Of a stretch of DNA of 64,000 nt, positions 25,759 through 37,519 are shown piece after piece. This DNA comes from Laceyella putida (GTDB lineage: Bacteria > Bacillota > Bacilli > Thermoactinomycetales > Thermoactinomycetaceae). How positions within the stretch are numbered: position 1 is the stretch's first letter; the number at the start of each line of letters is the position of its first letter. The notes beneath the pieces are model-generated. The model saw nothing but the letters and a program-made list of their open reading frames with translations, made no database searches and was not told where the DNA came from. The DNA lies in NCBI RefSeq assembly GCF_042665195.1, contig NZ_JBHTBW010000040.1, forward strand, positions 44,219 to 108,218, written 5' to 3'. Both the position numbers and the translations under genes were made by a program.

Positions 25759-27339
25759 TTAGCGGCGGGGGCCGGCTTGTTTCACTTCTTCAGTGACACC
25801 GCTGAATTTGGCAAAGTGCTGATGAAAGCGAGCGGCCAATTCGTTTGCCGCTTGATCATAGGCGGCGGGGTCTTGCCAGGTGTTGCGCGGATTCAAGAGC
25901 TCTGCCGGGACGTCCGGGCAAGAAGTCGGGATATGGAGGCCGAAGACCGGATCCTTGCCAAAGCCGACTTGCTTGAGTGAGCCATTGATCGCAGCCCGCA
26001 CCATCGCACGGGTATGGGTGAGATTCATCCGTTGGCCAACCCCGTAAGGGCCACCCGTCCAGCCGGTGTTAACCAAGTAGACGTCCACTCCGTGTCGCTC
26101 AATTTTCTTACCCAGCATGTTGGCGTAGACATGGGCCGGGCGTGGCAGGAAAGGAGCGCCAAAACAAGTGGAAAAAGTGGCTTCCGGCTCGGTGACGCCG
26201 CGCTCCGTACCCGCGAGCTTACTGGTGTAACCAGCCAGGAAATGGTACATCGCTTGTTCCGGAGTTAACTTGGCGATCGGGGGCAAGACGCCAAATGCGT
26301 CAGCGGTCAAAAAGAGAATCACGTTAGGATGGCCCGCCACACCAGGAATCACCGCTTCCGGGATATAGTCGATCGGATAGGCGGCACGGGTGTTCTCCGT
26401 CAAACGGTTATCCTTGAAGTCCGGTCTCCGTGCCTCATCCAGCACCACGTTTTCCAATACGGTGCCGAACCGGATCGCTTCCCAAATCTGCGGTTCCTTT
26501 TCTTTGCTTAGGCCGATGCACTTCGCATAGCATCCACCCTCAAAGTTAAAGACCCCTTGATCCGACCAACCGTGTTCATCATCACCGATCAAAGAGCGTT
26601 CGGGATCGGCGGACAGCGTCGTTTTGCCAGTGCCGGACAAACCGAAGAACAGGGCGACATCTCCCCCTTCTCCGACATTTGCGGAACAGTGCATCGGCAT
26701 GACTCCATTATCAGGCAGGAGATAGTTCATCACACTAAAGATGGATTTCTTCATTTCACCGGCGTATTCCGTTCCGGCGATAATGACCATCTTATGCTCA
26801 AAGCTAACGGCGATCAAGGTTTTGGAACGGGTTCCGTCCCGCTCCGGGTCGATTGGGAAGTGCGGCGCGCAAACAACGGTGAACTCCGGCTGATGATCCG
26901 CCAATTCTTCAGCCTTCGGACGGATGAATAATTGGTGGACGAACAGGTTATGCCAAGCGTATTCGTTGATGACGCGAATCGGAAGGCGATAGGTCGGGTC
27001 CGCTCCGGCAAATCCGTCAAAAATATAGAGTTCCTTTCCTTTGAGATAGGATTGTAATCGTTTTAGAATGCGGGCGAATTGATCCGGCGCCATTGGCTGG
27101 TTGACACTGCCCCAGTCGATATGGTCAGTGACGGAAGGTTCGTTGACCATGTATTTATCTTTGGGAGAGCGTCCGGTAAATGCCCCTGTGGTCGCTCGGA
27201 GAGCCCCTTCTTGCGTTAAGACCGCTTCTCCGCGAACGACGGCGTGTTCGACCAGTTCCGCGACGGATAAGTTCATATGCACATTGTGGTTTTGCAGTAA
27301 TTGAAGAGTCGGTTTCTCTGTAGGAATGATAATACTCAT
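25759..27339 (-). CDS. pckA: phosphoenolpyruvate carboxykinase (ATP)
   Basis: This 526-residue enzyme converts oxaloacetate and ATP to phosphoenolpyruvate, CO2 and ADP in gluconeogenesis. [13 protein letters not shown] near 52 binds the substrate. The P-loop [11 protein letters not shown] near 235 and DDEHGWSD after it bind ATP and metal. [13 protein letters not shown] and the lid region are present. The start is ATG at 27339 behind AAGGTGG. The open frame upstream of it is without a ribosome site. It is a single gene, with regulation probably by carbon source, although no clear operator is seen. Confidence 0.95.
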   Translation of the reverse strand: MSIIIPTEKPTLQLLQNHNVHMNLSVAELVEHAVVRGEAVLTQEGALRATTGAFTGRSPKDKYMVNEPSVTDHIDWGSVNQPMAPDQFARILKRLQSYLKGKELYIFDGFAGADPTYRLPIRVINEYAWHNLFVHQLFIRPKAEELADHQPEFTVVCAPHFPIDPERDGTRSKTLIAVSFEHKMVIIAGTEYAGEMKKSIFSVMNYLLPDNGVMPMHCSANVGEGGDVALFFGLSGTGKTTLSADPERSLIGDDEHGWSDQGVFNFEGGCYAKCIGLSKEKEPQIWEAIRFGTVLENVVLDEARRPDFKDNRLTENTRAAYPIDYIPEAVIPGVAGHPNVILFLTADAFGVLPPIAKLTPEQAMYHFLAGYTSKLAGTERGVTEPEATFSTCFGAPFLPRPAHVYANMLGKKIERHGVDVYLVNTGWTGGPYGVGQRMNLTHTRAMVRAAINGSLKQVGFGKDPVFGLHIPTSCPDVPAELLNPRNTWQDPAAYDQAANELAARFHQHFAKFSGVTEEVKQAGPRR

Positions 27340-27790
27340 TCTTAAGCATCCACCTTTTTTCTTGGGAAGTGAGTGTCGAAAGGAGTGTTCTCTTATTTTC
27401 GTGCATTGACTCACTGTGTTCCCTGATTTGTTTTCGTTCATATGTGATGTATCAATCGTTAAAAAGTATAACACAATTGGTTGTTCGAGGTGAAGAAGGT
27501 TGGATTAAATGGTTAATTATGCAGATTTGGTTATGAAAATTAATTGGATTTATGAACATGGATGAAAGGTTCATGCGGGAAGCGATAATCGGTTAAAATA
27601 ATGATGAAACAAAGGATACTAGTCATAATTACCTTTCATTCATCCATATATTGTTGATAGGAAGTCGAAGGGCCTCGACCCCTTGATTTTTCTAGTGAAT
27701 AAACTTATTTGCTGGGATAAATACCCGTTGACTTTTCAAAAAATAAATGGTACTTTTGTACAGAATGAATTCCACTTCGGGAGTGTTATA
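27340..27790. other. divergent control region between pckA and S1-domain gene
   Basis: This region of 451 bases holds the pckA leader on the left. On the minus strand a TATACT box lies near 27468. A GTCGA/TCGAC hairpin with a TTTTTCT tail is at 27664-27692. A promoter for the S1-domain gene follows. No gene is seen. Confidence 0.5.
27728..27756 (+). promoter_or_regulatory. promoter of S1-domain gene
   Basis: TTGACT at 27728-27733 and TACTTT at 27751-27756 with a 17-base spacer lie 35 bases ahead of the ATG. Confidence 0.6.
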
Positions 27791-28174
27791 ATGAGCGAGT
27801 TAAAGGAAGGGGCCGTCGTACAGGGAGAAGTGATTTCCACTAAACCGTTCGGAGCCTTTATTAAATTGGAATCAGGAGAAACTGGTTTAGTCCACATCTC
27901 TCAAATTTCGACAAAGTATGTAGAAAAAGTTGAAGATGTGTTGCAAGTAGGTGCCACAGTAAAAGCGAAAGTATTATCCATTGATCCGTCTGGAAAAATT
28001 TCCTTGTCGATCAAAGCATTAAGCGATGATCGACCACGTGAGAAAAAGGGTGGGGACCGTCGAGGCGGTGGCCGCAAAAACTCAGGTGACTTTGAGGATA
28101 TGATGAAAAAATGGATGAAGAGCAGTGAAGAACGCTTGAGTGCACTTGCCGCAAAACAAAAACGGAATCGTTAA
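27791..28174 (+). CDS. S1 RNA-binding domain protein (YugI / GSP13-like)
   Basis: This 127-residue protein has one S1 domain at 3-75 (GAVVQGEVISTKPFGAFIKL, GLVHISQIS, VKAKVLSID) followed by a basic Gly/Arg-rich linker (EKKGGDRRGGGRK) and a helical tail. It matches general stress protein 13 (YugI), a ribosome-associated protein. The upstream open frame is AT-rich promoter DNA, so the ATG at 27791 is used. A perfect terminator follows. Confidence 0.9.
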   Translation: MSELKEGAVVQGEVISTKPFGAFIKLESGETGLVHISQISTKYVEKVEDVLQVGATVKAKVLSIDPSGKISLSIKALSDDRPREKKGGDRRGGGRKNSGDFEDMMKKWMKSSEERLSALAAKQKRNR

Positions 28175-28203
28175 TGCGACGGCAGTTCATGACATTGAAC
28201 GTA

Positions 28204-28231
28204 ACATCTTCCACGTGGAAGATGTTTTTTT
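28204..28231 (+). terminator. terminator of S1-domain gene
   Basis: ACATCTTCC-ACGT-GGAAGATGT, a perfect palindrome, is followed by seven T. Confidence 0.88.
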
Positions 28232-28280
28232 GTGTTGCGATATATCGGGTGGAAAAAGGCCTGTGAGGAAATGGATTCGA

Positions 28281-28316
28281 AAAGAGCATGATGGTGAGCC
28301 ATCACGCTCTTTTTTT
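28281..28316. terminator. second convergent hairpin at the mnmM end
   Basis: AAAGAGCATGATGG pairs with CCATCACGCTCTTT, followed by a T tract in the plus direction. It covers the mnmM stop codon at 28302. Confidence 0.7.
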
Positions 28317-28886
28317 GGTTCGTTTTTCGAGCAACAAAAGGGAAGGGGCTTTGTTCCGGTTGATCATTTGTTGCCACATCACTTGATAATCCTGGGGGGG
28401 GAGCGAACGGGCCCAATCGATGACCGCGGTCGCTTCTTCCGGCCCTCCCGGATGGCCCGTATATAAGGCAACGCTGATGATTCCGCCCGGAGCCAGCCAA
28501 TCGGCGGCGGTTCTTAGCGCTTCCAGGGTGGTATCCGGTTGGGTGATCACTTGTTCATCCCCATGCGGGAGGTAACCCAAGTTGAACATAAAAGCGCGAA
28601 TCCGCCCTTTTGCCTCTCTGGGCAACAGCTCAGCGATAAGATGGTGGCTCGCGTGAAACAAGGTAACCTGTTTGCGCTGACCTGCTTCGCTGAGTCGGGT
28701 GTCTGTACGTTCCACCGCCGCTTGTTGGATGTCAAATCCGTACACATGACCGGAAGGGCCGACGCATTCCGCCAAAAACAACGTATCGTGGCCGTTGCCG
28801 AGTGTGCCATCCACCGCAATGGAGCCGGGCGGGCAGGAAGCTTTCACGGCAGTGCGAGCGCTGGACAAGATGGAGGGTAGGATCAT
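28302..28886 (-). CDS. mnmM: tRNA (mnm5s2U34) methyltransferase MnmM (YtqB)
   Basis: This 194-residue class I methyltransferase of the YtqB family has GSIAVDGTLGNGHDTLFLA near 24-42 for SAM binding, MFNLGYLPHGDE near 98 and ALYTGHPGG near 140. MnmM catalyses the last methylation in forming mnm5(s2)U in the wobble position of tRNA in Gram-positive bacteria. ATG at 28886 has GGAAAG at good spacing. A GTG at 28895 is an alternative. It begins just before the end of ytqA, as in Bacillus. Confidence 0.88.
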   Translation of the reverse strand: MILPSILSSARTAVKASCPPGSIAVDGTLGNGHDTLFLAECVGPSGHVYGFDIQQAAVERTDTRLSEAGQRKQVTLFHASHHLIAELLPREAKGRIRAFMFNLGYLPHGDEQVITQPDTTLEALRTAADWLAPGGIISVALYTGHPGGPEEATAVIDWARSLPPQDYQVMWQQMINRNKAPSLLLLEKRTKKRA

Positions 28887-28891
28887 GTCGA

Positions 28892-29875
28892 TCACTTTCC
28901 AGCGGGATACAAACGTTCTGGATTGCGGGGCTGAGCTTTCTTGCTCTGCCAAGAGTTGCGCCGGGCCAGCTCCGCATCAATCGCATTGAGCACTTCCCAT
29001 TTCTTCCGGCTCCACATCGGCCCGATCAATAAGTCTGGCGGACCATCGCCCGTTACGCGATGAATCACCACATCGGGAGGAAGCATCTCCAAGGAATCGG
29101 CCACGAGGCGGACATATTGGTCCTGATCGAGGAATTCCACCAATCCTTCTTCATACTGTTTGACCATGGGCGTATTTTTCAACAGGTGCAACAGGTGGAT
29201 TTTAATTCCCTGAATATCCATATTGGCACAAGCTTCAACCGTCTGCATCATCATCTCTTCCGTTTCACCGGGTAATCCGTGAATGATGTGGGCACAGGTG
29301 CGAATGCCATGTTTGCGCAATTTCTCCACACCTTCAAGGAAGCAATTGTAATCATGGCCGCGGTTGACCAGGCGCGAGGTTTCTTCGTGAATCGACTGCA
29401 GGCCCAGCTCGACCCAAAGGTAGGTACGCTCATTTAGTTCAGCCAGATATTCCACCACATCATCCGGTAAACAGTCTGGACGCGTCGCAATCGATAGGCC
29501 AACGACTCCTTCCTGGTTCAAAATGACTTCATACATCTCACGTAGCTCTTCCACGGGGGCATATGTGTTGCTAAACGCTTGAAAATAGCCGATATACTTG
29601 GCGTCGGGCCATTTGGTGTGCATGCGGCTTTTCACGTCATGAAACTGTTTCAGCAGGTCATCGCGGCGATTGCCGGCAAAATCACCTGAACCGCGGGCGC
29701 TGCAGAAAGTGCACCCTCCGATGGCGACTTGGCCATCGCGGTTCGGGCAAGTGAATCCACCATCAAGGGACACTTTAAAAATCTTTTCGCCAAACACTTG
29801 GCGCAAGTGATGGTTCCATGTATGAAAGCGTTTATCCCCCCATAGGCGGGGAGTTTGTTGTTCTGTCATTTGCAT
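28892..29875 (-). CDS. radical SAM protein YtqA
   Basis: This 327-residue radical SAM enzyme of the YtqA/TIGR01212 group has cysteines for the 4Fe-4S cluster in FTCPNRDG and GCTFC near 47-60. It also has YFQAFSNTYAP near 100, STATRPDCL-like ATRPDCL near 135 and HIIHGLPGET near 200. Its substrate is not established. Its constant neighbour mnmM suggests tRNA wobble modification. Start at 29875 with AAAGGA upstream is preferred, and ATG at 29884 is too close to that site. Confidence 0.88.
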   Translation of the reverse strand: MQMTEQQTPRLWGDKRFHTWNHHLRQVFGEKIFKVSLDGGFTCPNRDGQVAIGGCTFCSARGSGDFAGNRRDDLLKQFHDVKSRMHTKWPDAKYIGYFQAFSNTYAPVEELREMYEVILNQEGVVGLSIATRPDCLPDDVVEYLAELNERTYLWVELGLQSIHEETSRLVNRGHDYNCFLEGVEKLRKHGIRTCAHIIHGLPGETEEMMMQTVEACANMDIQGIKIHLLHLLKNTPMVKQYEEGLVEFLDQDQYVRLVADSLEMLPPDVVIHRVTGDGPPDLLIGPMWSRKKWEVLNAIDAELARRNSWQSKKAQPRNPERLYPAGK

Positions 29876-30049
29876 TGCACTCATCCTTTGTCCGAAAGGT
29901 CTGTCCCTATTATACACAATTTGTCTATCCGATGCGGCAGAAACCAATGGCAAATCGGGTGAACCGCTTCGGAATATCTTTTTATACATGAATGATTTCA
30001 TCTATAAATGTAAGAATATTTGTATTATTATGGTATTGAGGTGAAAAAC

Positions 30050-30883
30050 ATGAATAAAGGTTGGGCAGTGACTGCCGTTTTGGTGTTGACCCTGGGGCTG
30101 GCCGGATGCAAACTGCAGGCAGGCCGACCACAATCTGGAGATTTGACGGAACCGCAAAGGAACGCCGTCTTAAGCGTCTTGCAGAAAACAGCGGAAGCGG
30201 AACATGAGCGGACGGTTCGTTACCGGGTGAATAGTGATGCGATGATCCAATTGCACATGCATGAGGAGAAAGAAGAGATACACACCATCTACACGGGACA
30301 AGTGTCCTTGAATCGCAAGGATCGCCTGATCCATATGACAGGGGAGATCAAAAGTCCCCCCGCTTCGGAAGAACAGACCTTGGAAGTTTATTCGGTATCG
30401 GGGAAAATGGTGGCTAAGTTTGGCGATGAGCCGTGGCAAGTTGTGGGAAAGTCCCCCTTCCCCGGATTATTGGAAGATCCGGCACACTTGTCCAGGTTGA
30501 TTGATTGGATGAAACAAGGAAAAAATAAAGAGGCGGTGTCGGGGTTGGCCTGGCAAGACCAAGCGAAGGAAATAGTTGTCACCATCGACCACCTGAAAGG
30601 GCCGTTCGACGATCAGCTTCGCCGCGAATTAAGCCAGACGTTGGGGCAAACCGATTTTCTGTCCCCTGAGCTGGAACGCACGTTGGCCCAACAAGGGATG
30701 CGGACATTCAAACAGGTGATTGTCATTGATAAACATGCGTTAACCATAAAGGAAGTGAAGCAGGAGTTGGACATTTCGCTCGGGGATGCCATGGTGGCCA
30801 GGCAAACGCTTGTGTTGACGAGAACGGATGCAACGCGGGAAACCATACCCATTCCGGATGAAGTGGGGCAGAGTTTGAATTGA
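30050..30883 (+). CDS. uncharacterised lipoprotein
   Basis: This 277-residue protein has a signal sequence (NKGWAVTAVLVLTLGLAGC) with a clear lipobox, so it is anchored to the outer face of the membrane. The mature part starts with a charged linker, then alternating beta strands and helices. The pattern TGEIKSPP and VYSVSGKMVAKFGDEPWQVVG looks like the lipid-binding LolA/LppX-type beta fold, but similarity is only general. ATG at 30050 follows GAGGTG. It is a single gene divergent from ytqA, and I cannot name a function. Confidence 0.8.
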   Translation: MNKGWAVTAVLVLTLGLAGCKLQAGRPQSGDLTEPQRNAVLSVLQKTAEAEHERTVRYRVNSDAMIQLHMHEEKEEIHTIYTGQVSLNRKDRLIHMTGEIKSPPASEEQTLEVYSVSGKMVAKFGDEPWQVVGKSPFPGLLEDPAHLSRLIDWMKQGKNKEAVSGLAWQDQAKEIVVTIDHLKGPFDDQLRRELSQTLGQTDFLSPELERTLAQQGMRTFKQVIVIDKHALTIKEVKQELDISLGDAMVARQTLVLTRTDATRETIPIPDEVGQSLN

Positions 30884-31024
30884 CACCCCACATGTTTGAA
30901 ACGATGGGTTTTCAGCCAGCAATGGTTAAAAAGTTGAGAGATCCACTCATGTAGAGGTTTTTGTTTGATTTTTATTAAACTAGGGAATGAAAAATTTGTT
31001 ATAGATAATAGAGGAGTGGATGAG

Positions 31025-31888
31025 ATGGTTAAGCTGATCGCCATTGACATGGATGGAACCCTGTTGAATCATGAAGGGCAAGTAAGCACGGCGAACCTGC
31101 AAGCGATAGAGATGGCGCAAGCCAAAGGTGTGGTGGTGGCCATTGCGACGGGCCGCTCGCATCATGGTGCGCGCAAGGTATTGGATGAAATCGGTTTTGG
31201 CGGGCCGCTCATTTACTTAAATGGATCCTGCACCCAATTGCCGTCCGGTGAATTGGTCGAAGAGATCTTTTTGCCGCGCGCCAAGATCGACGAGTTGATG
31301 CCGCTCTTCAAAGAAGGCGGCACTTATTATGAGTTTTACACGCGGGACGGCATCTACCGCAACCGTGACGGCATCGAGATTATCAAGAAGGAAATGGAAG
31401 AGATTGAAGATGCGAATCCCTTGATCCATCGCTGGTTGGAGAGCTTTACGGAACGCAGGCAGCATCGGATTGAAGATCGGGTGGAAGGCAGGTATGCGGA
31501 GGATATCTTGGCCGATCCCTCCATTGGGATTTACAAATCGATGGTTCTGTCGACCGACCTGCACAAGTTGAAACGGATCAGGGCACGGGTGGAGGCGCAG
31601 GCAGATGTGGCCGTGGCTTCATCTTCCACTTATAACTTTGAAGTGAATCATCCGGAAGCCCAAAAAGGGATCGCGGTCAAAAAGCTGGCGAATCGCTTGG
31701 ACATCCCCATGGAAGAGGTCATGGTCATCGGTGACAACCAGAATGATTTATCCATGATGAGAATGGCCGGTATTTCTGTGGCGATGGGCAACGCGGAGGA
31801 CGAGATTAAAGAGGCGTGCCGTTTCGTCACGAAAACCAATGAGGAGGATGGCGTGGCATTTGCGATACAGAAGTTTGTGGGGGAATGA
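31025..31888 (+). CDS. Cof-type HAD-IIB sugar/nucleotide phosphatase
   Basis: This 287-residue haloacid-dehalogenase phosphatase of the Cof family has motif I IDMDGTLL at residues 7-14, motif II ATGRSHHGA near 40 and motif III/IV GDNQNDLSMM near 238 with AMGNA after. A C2B cap lies between. Substrates of such enzymes are usually sugar phosphates or flavin precursors and cannot be predicted here. ATG at 31025 follows GAGGAG. Confidence 0.9.
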   Translation: MVKLIAIDMDGTLLNHEGQVSTANLQAIEMAQAKGVVVAIATGRSHHGARKVLDEIGFGGPLIYLNGSCTQLPSGELVEEIFLPRAKIDELMPLFKEGGTYYEFYTRDGIYRNRDGIEIIKKEMEEIEDANPLIHRWLESFTERRQHRIEDRVEGRYAEDILADPSIGIYKSMVLSTDLHKLKRIRARVEAQADVAVASSSTYNFEVNHPEAQKGIAVKKLANRLDIPMEEVMVIGDNQNDLSMMRMAGISVAMGNAEDEIKEACRFVTKTNEEDGVAFAIQKFVGE

Positions 31889-31958
31889 ACATGGTTTAAA
31901 AAAGGTGATATAATACAAAGAAAAATGATCTTGCCATTCTTTTGGGAGGAGAACTTGA

Positions 31959-33290
31959 TTGGAAGACGTGATAGAACCGCTTCTTATGTTGTCTTTGGTA
32001 GTGTTTTTTGTATTGCTCAACGGATTTTTTGTCGCGGCTGAATTTGCCATCGTCAAAGTGCGTTCGACGCGGATCGCCCAGATGGAAGACCGGCGTGGCC
32101 GGGTTGCGCAAAAAATCCTGGCAAATCTGGATGCCTATCTGTCGGCGACGCAATTGGGGATTACCCTTGCTTCACTGGCATTGGGATGGATCGGGGAACC
32201 GGCGATCGTCAAATTGATTTCTCCGCTTTTCGCCTATTTGGGCATGCCCGAGTGGATGATTCATGTGGTCGCGGTCGTTATTGCTTTTACTCTCATCACT
32301 TTTTTGCATATCGTTTTGGGTGAAATGGCGCCCAAGTCGTGGGCCATCCGTCAGGCGGAAGCCGTTACTTTATGGACGGCCACGCCGCTCAACTGGTTTT
32401 ACCTCATATTTCGCCCCTTTATTTATTTCTTGAACAGTTCAGCCAACTTATGCTTGCGGTGGTTTGGTGTCGAATTCAATGAAACTCACCAGGCGCATAC
32501 TGAAGAGGAAATTCGCATGCTGATCGCGCAAAGCCATAAGAGTGGAGTCATTGACCAGACCGAATTGACTCTGTTCGATAATGTGTTTGATTTTACAGAA
32601 CGGGTCGCCCGGGAAGTCATGGTGCCTCGCGTGAAAATGGTCTGTCTCTATGAAAGCCAATCATTTGCCGAAAATCTTGAACAGATCAAGGCGACGCCGC
32701 ATACGCGTTTCCCGTTATGCGGTCGGGATAAGGATGATATCAAGGGGATTGTGCATATCCGTGATGTGTATCAGCGGATGACGGAGGGAGAAGAACCCGA
32801 TCTTCAGAAGCTGGCTCGACCGGTGACGGTTGTGCCGGAAACGATGGAAGTGAAGGATATCTTGCGCCAATTGCAAAAAAATCGCGCCGGGATGGCGATT
32901 GTCGTCGATGAATATGGGGGGACGGCTGGGCTCTTGACTACCGAAGACATCATTGAGGAGATTTTTGGTGAGATTCAAGACGAATTTGATAATGAACGGC
33001 CACATATTATGCAAGCGGGACAAAATACGTCGATTGATGCCGGACTACTGATTGATGATGTGAACGAATTGCTTCATATTCAAATTGAAGATCAGGATAA
33101 TGATACAATCGGCGGCTGGTTATTCTCGGAGTTGGAGAAAGTGCCGAAAGTGGGCGATAAGGTCGCTTTTGAAAATTGGCTGTTTACCGTGGAAGAAATG
33201 GACCAATTGCGCATCTCCCGAATTTTGGTGTCGCCGATGACGCAAGAGAATCGACCATCTGAAGAGAAGTTGTTGCCGACCTCTTCCTAG
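31959..33290 (+). CDS. CNNM/CorC-type membrane transporter (HlyC/UPF0053)
   Basis: This 443-residue protein has a CNNM (DUF21) membrane domain with about four helices in residues 1-190, including GFFVAAEFAIVKVRSTR and LGITLASLALGWIGEP. Two CBS domains (about 210-335) follow, with VPRVKMVCL and VDEYGGTAGLLTTED, and a C-terminal CorC_HlyC domain. Proteins of this type export magnesium or related cations. The start is TTG at 31959 behind GGGAGGAG. A terminator pair follows. Confidence 0.9.
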   Translation: MEDVIEPLLMLSLVVFFVLLNGFFVAAEFAIVKVRSTRIAQMEDRRGRVAQKILANLDAYLSATQLGITLASLALGWIGEPAIVKLISPLFAYLGMPEWMIHVVAVVIAFTLITFLHIVLGEMAPKSWAIRQAEAVTLWTATPLNWFYLIFRPFIYFLNSSANLCLRWFGVEFNETHQAHTEEEIRMLIAQSHKSGVIDQTELTLFDNVFDFTERVAREVMVPRVKMVCLYESQSFAENLEQIKATPHTRFPLCGRDKDDIKGIVHIRDVYQRMTEGEEPDLQKLARPVTVVPETMEVKDILRQLQKNRAGMAIVVDEYGGTAGLLTTEDIIEEIFGEIQDEFDNERPHIMQAGQNTSIDAGLLIDDVNELLHIQIEDQDNDTIGGWLFSELEKVPKVGDKVAFENWLFTVEEMDQLRISRILVSPMTQENRPSEEKLLPTSS

Positions 33291-33294
33291 GGGA

Positions 33295-33376
33295 AAACGG
33301 GAACCCGAAATCGGGTTCCTGTTTTTTTATATGTAGTAAAATAATAAACTCAGGAACGGGTTCCTGAGTTCGTTTT
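33295..33376 (+). terminator. two tandem terminator hairpins
   Basis: ACGGGAACCCGA/TCGGGTTCCTGT with TTTTTTT at 33295-33328, then AACTCAGGAAC/GTTCCTGAGTT with CGTTTT at 33347-33376. Confidence 0.85.
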
Positions 33377-35084
<1,708 letters not shown>

Positions 35085-35087
35085 GCC

Positions 35088-36068
35088 ATGCCACAAATGA
35101 CAATGGTGAAAGCAATTAATGATGCCATGCGTGTGGAACTTCAACGTGATCCGAACGTTATGGTGTTTGGTGAAGACGTAGGTACCAACGGTGGTGTTTT
35201 CCGGGCGACTGACGGCTTGCAAAAAGAATTCGGTGAACATCGCGTGATGGACACCCCGTTGGCTGAGTCCGGCATTGGCGGATTGGCTGTCGGTTTGGCA
35301 GTGCAAGGCTTCCGTCCGGTTGCTGAGATCCAGTTTATCGGTTTCACGCCAGAAGCATTTGACTCCATCGCTGTTCAAGCCCCGCGGATGCGTTACCGTT
35401 CTGGCGGACGTTACTCGGCGCCTATCGTATTCCGCACCCCATTCGGTGCAGGAGTAAAAGCGCCGGAGTTGCATGCTGACAGCTTGGAAGCATGGTTGAC
35501 CAAAACACCAGGGATCAAAGTGGTTTGCCCATCCAACCCATACGATGCCAAAGGCTTGTTGATCTCGGCGATCCGCGATAACGATCCTGTCTTCTTCATG
35601 GAACACTTGAAGCTGTACTTCGCATTGAAAGGTGAAGTGCCTGAAGGTGAATATACCGTGCCAATCGGTAAAGCCAACGTCGTGCGTGAAGGTTCCGATG
35701 TCACTATCATCACTTACGGTGCGATGGTTCACACCGCGGTGAAAGCGGCAGAGTTAGCGGAAAAAGAGCGCGGTGCGAAGGTAGAGGTCATCGATCTGCG
35801 CACCCTGAGCCCACTGGACACTGAAACGATCGTCAGCTCGGTTGAGAAAACCGGCCGTGCGATTGTCGTGCAAGAGGCGCCATACTCCGCCGGTGTGGCA
35901 GCAGACGTAATTGCGCTGATTAACGAGCATGCCATTCTCAAACTGGAAGCCCCAGTCAAACGCGTTACCCCACCAGATACCCATCTGGCATATCAGTTGA
36001 TCGAAGAAGTGTGGGTTCCGGATGCCGCACGCATCGTAAAAGCGGTCAACGAAGTGCTCGACTTCTAA
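35088..36068 (+). CDS. pdhB: pyruvate dehydrogenase E1 component beta subunit
   Basis: This 326-residue transketolase-like subunit has [18 protein letters not shown] near 27, the Glu that activates ThDP in the [14 protein letters not shown] segment near 60, and [19 protein letters not shown] near 125. The C-terminal transketolase domain includes [13 protein letters not shown]. It forms the alpha2beta2 E1 with PdhA. A large hairpin with a T tract follows before pdhC. Confidence 0.97.
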   Translation: MPQMTMVKAINDAMRVELQRDPNVMVFGEDVGTNGGVFRATDGLQKEFGEHRVMDTPLAESGIGGLAVGLAVQGFRPVAEIQFIGFTPEAFDSIAVQAPRMRYRSGGRYSAPIVFRTPFGAGVKAPELHADSLEAWLTKTPGIKVVCPSNPYDAKGLLISAIRDNDPVFFMEHLKLYFALKGEVPEGEYTVPIGKANVVREGSDVTIITYGAMVHTAVKAAELAEKERGAKVEVIDLRTLSPLDTETIVSSVEKTGRAIVVQEAPYSAGVAADVIALINEHAILKLEAPVKRVTPPDTHLAYQLIEEVWVPDAARIVKAVNEVLDF

Positions 36069-36125
36069 TGGATTTGGACGGCCCGTCTGTGTACTGCTGC
36101 GATTAGCGATAGTACATAGAATCAA

Positions 36126-36177
36126 GCGGTGACGGAGCTTACCACAGGTTAGCGTGGTGGGTCACCGCCTTCTTTTT
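36126..36177 (+). terminator. hairpin with T tract between pdhB and pdhC
   Basis: GCGGTGAC pairs with GTCACCGC, and an inner stem pairs TTACCAC with GTGGTGG. CTTCTTTTT follows. It may set E1 above E2/E3 transcript levels. Confidence 0.75.
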
Positions 36178-36231
36178 CATTGCAGGATTCAACAAAAATA
36201 GGAAGCTTAAGTCAGATAGGAGGTTGCTCTC

Positions 36232-37518
36232 GTGGCATACGAATTTCAATTGCCCGATGTTGGTGAAGGGATCCACGAAGGTGAGATCGTAAAGCTTCAC
36301 GTGAAAGAGGGAGACAGAATCGAAGAATTCGACGTATTTGCTGAGGTACAAACCGATAAAGCGGTTGTGGAAATCACTTCCCCCGTTACTGGTACGGTTC
36401 GCGAACTGAAAGTGAAGGAAGGGGAAATCGCCCTCGTTCACTCCACCATCGCCCTGATCGATGTGGAAGGCGCGGAACCGGCTCCGGCAAACGAAGAGGC
36501 CCCCAAAGCGGAAGCGGCGAAACAGGAGGAGGCCAAAGCGGAACCAGCCCAAGCGGAACCGGCGAAAACCGAAGCGCCCGCTAAACGCGGCAATGTATCG
36601 GCGATGCCTTCTGTACGCAAATTGGCACGCGAATTGGGTGTGGATATCACCCAAGTGCAAGGTTCCGGCAAACATGGGCGCATCCTGGCCGAAGATGTGA
36701 AAAACTTTGCGTCTGGCGGCCAACAAGCGGAAGCTCCGGCAGTGGAAGCGGAAGCGCCAGCGGCAAAAGCGGCGGCGGCACCTGCTGCGCCAAAAACGGC
36801 CATCGAAACGGTGGGCACCGAAGAACGCATCCCGCTTCGCGGCATCCGTCGCACCATCGCAACCCGCATGGTGGAGAGCAAACATACCGCTCCACATGTG
36901 CATATCATGGACGAGTTCGATGTAACCGAATTGGTGGAGTTGCGCAACTGGGGTAAAAGCATCGCACAAGAGCGCAACATCAAATTGACTTACCTGCCGT
37001 TTATCATGAAGGCGGTAGTTGCGGCACTCCGCGAGTTCCCAACCATGAACGCTTCCATCGATGATGAAAAGCAAGAGATCGTGATCAAGCATTATTACCA
37101 CATCGGAATGGCCGCGGCGACAGACAACGGTTTGTTGGTTCCGGTCATCAAGGATGCGGATCGCAAATCCGTGTTTGACTTGGCGGAAGAGACGGCTGAT
37201 AAAGCAACTCGCGCACGCAACATGAAACTGGAGCCAAGCGAAATGAAAGGGAGCACGTTCACCATTTCCAGCTTGGGTAACCTTGGCGGCCAATTATTCA
37301 CCCCAATTATCAACTACCCGGAAGTGGCGATCCTTGGTGTGGGTGCGATCAAAGAAAAACCAGTGGTGCACAACGGGGAAATCGCGGTTCGTCCGCAGAT
37401 GCACGTTTCCTTAGGTTTCGACCACCGTCTGATCGATGGAGATGTTGCGGCTAGATTCTTAAGCCGTTTGAAACAGCTCTTAGAAAATCCAAAACTCTTG
37501 ATGATGGAGATGAGATAA
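36232..37518 (+). CDS. pdhC: pyruvate dehydrogenase E2, dihydrolipoamide acetyltransferase
   Basis: This 428-residue core of the complex has one lipoyl domain (3-77) with the lipoylated Lys in [10 protein letters not shown] near 43. An Ala/Glu/Pro/Lys linker follows, then the peripheral subunit-binding domain ([23 protein letters not shown]) near 125-160, a second Ala-rich linker and the catalytic domain with [18 protein letters not shown] near 395. The start is GTG at 36232 behind AGGAGGT. It overlaps closely with pdhD, whose ATG follows the stop by one base. Confidence 0.96.
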   Translation: MAYEFQLPDVGEGIHEGEIVKLHVKEGDRIEEFDVFAEVQTDKAVVEITSPVTGTVRELKVKEGEIALVHSTIALIDVEGAEPAPANEEAPKAEAAKQEEAKAEPAQAEPAKTEAPAKRGNVSAMPSVRKLARELGVDITQVQGSGKHGRILAEDVKNFASGGQQAEAPAVEAEAPAAKAAAAPAAPKTAIETVGTEERIPLRGIRRTIATRMVESKHTAPHVHIMDEFDVTELVELRNWGKSIAQERNIKLTYLPFIMKAVVAALREFPTMNASIDDEKQEIVIKHYYHIGMAAATDNGLLVPVIKDADRKSVFDLAEETADKATRARNMKLEPSEMKGSTFTISSLGNLGGQLFTPIINYPEVAILGVGAIKEKPVVHNGEIAVRPQMHVSLGFDHRLIDGDVAARFLSRLKQLLENPKLLMMEMR

Positions 37519-37519
37519 G

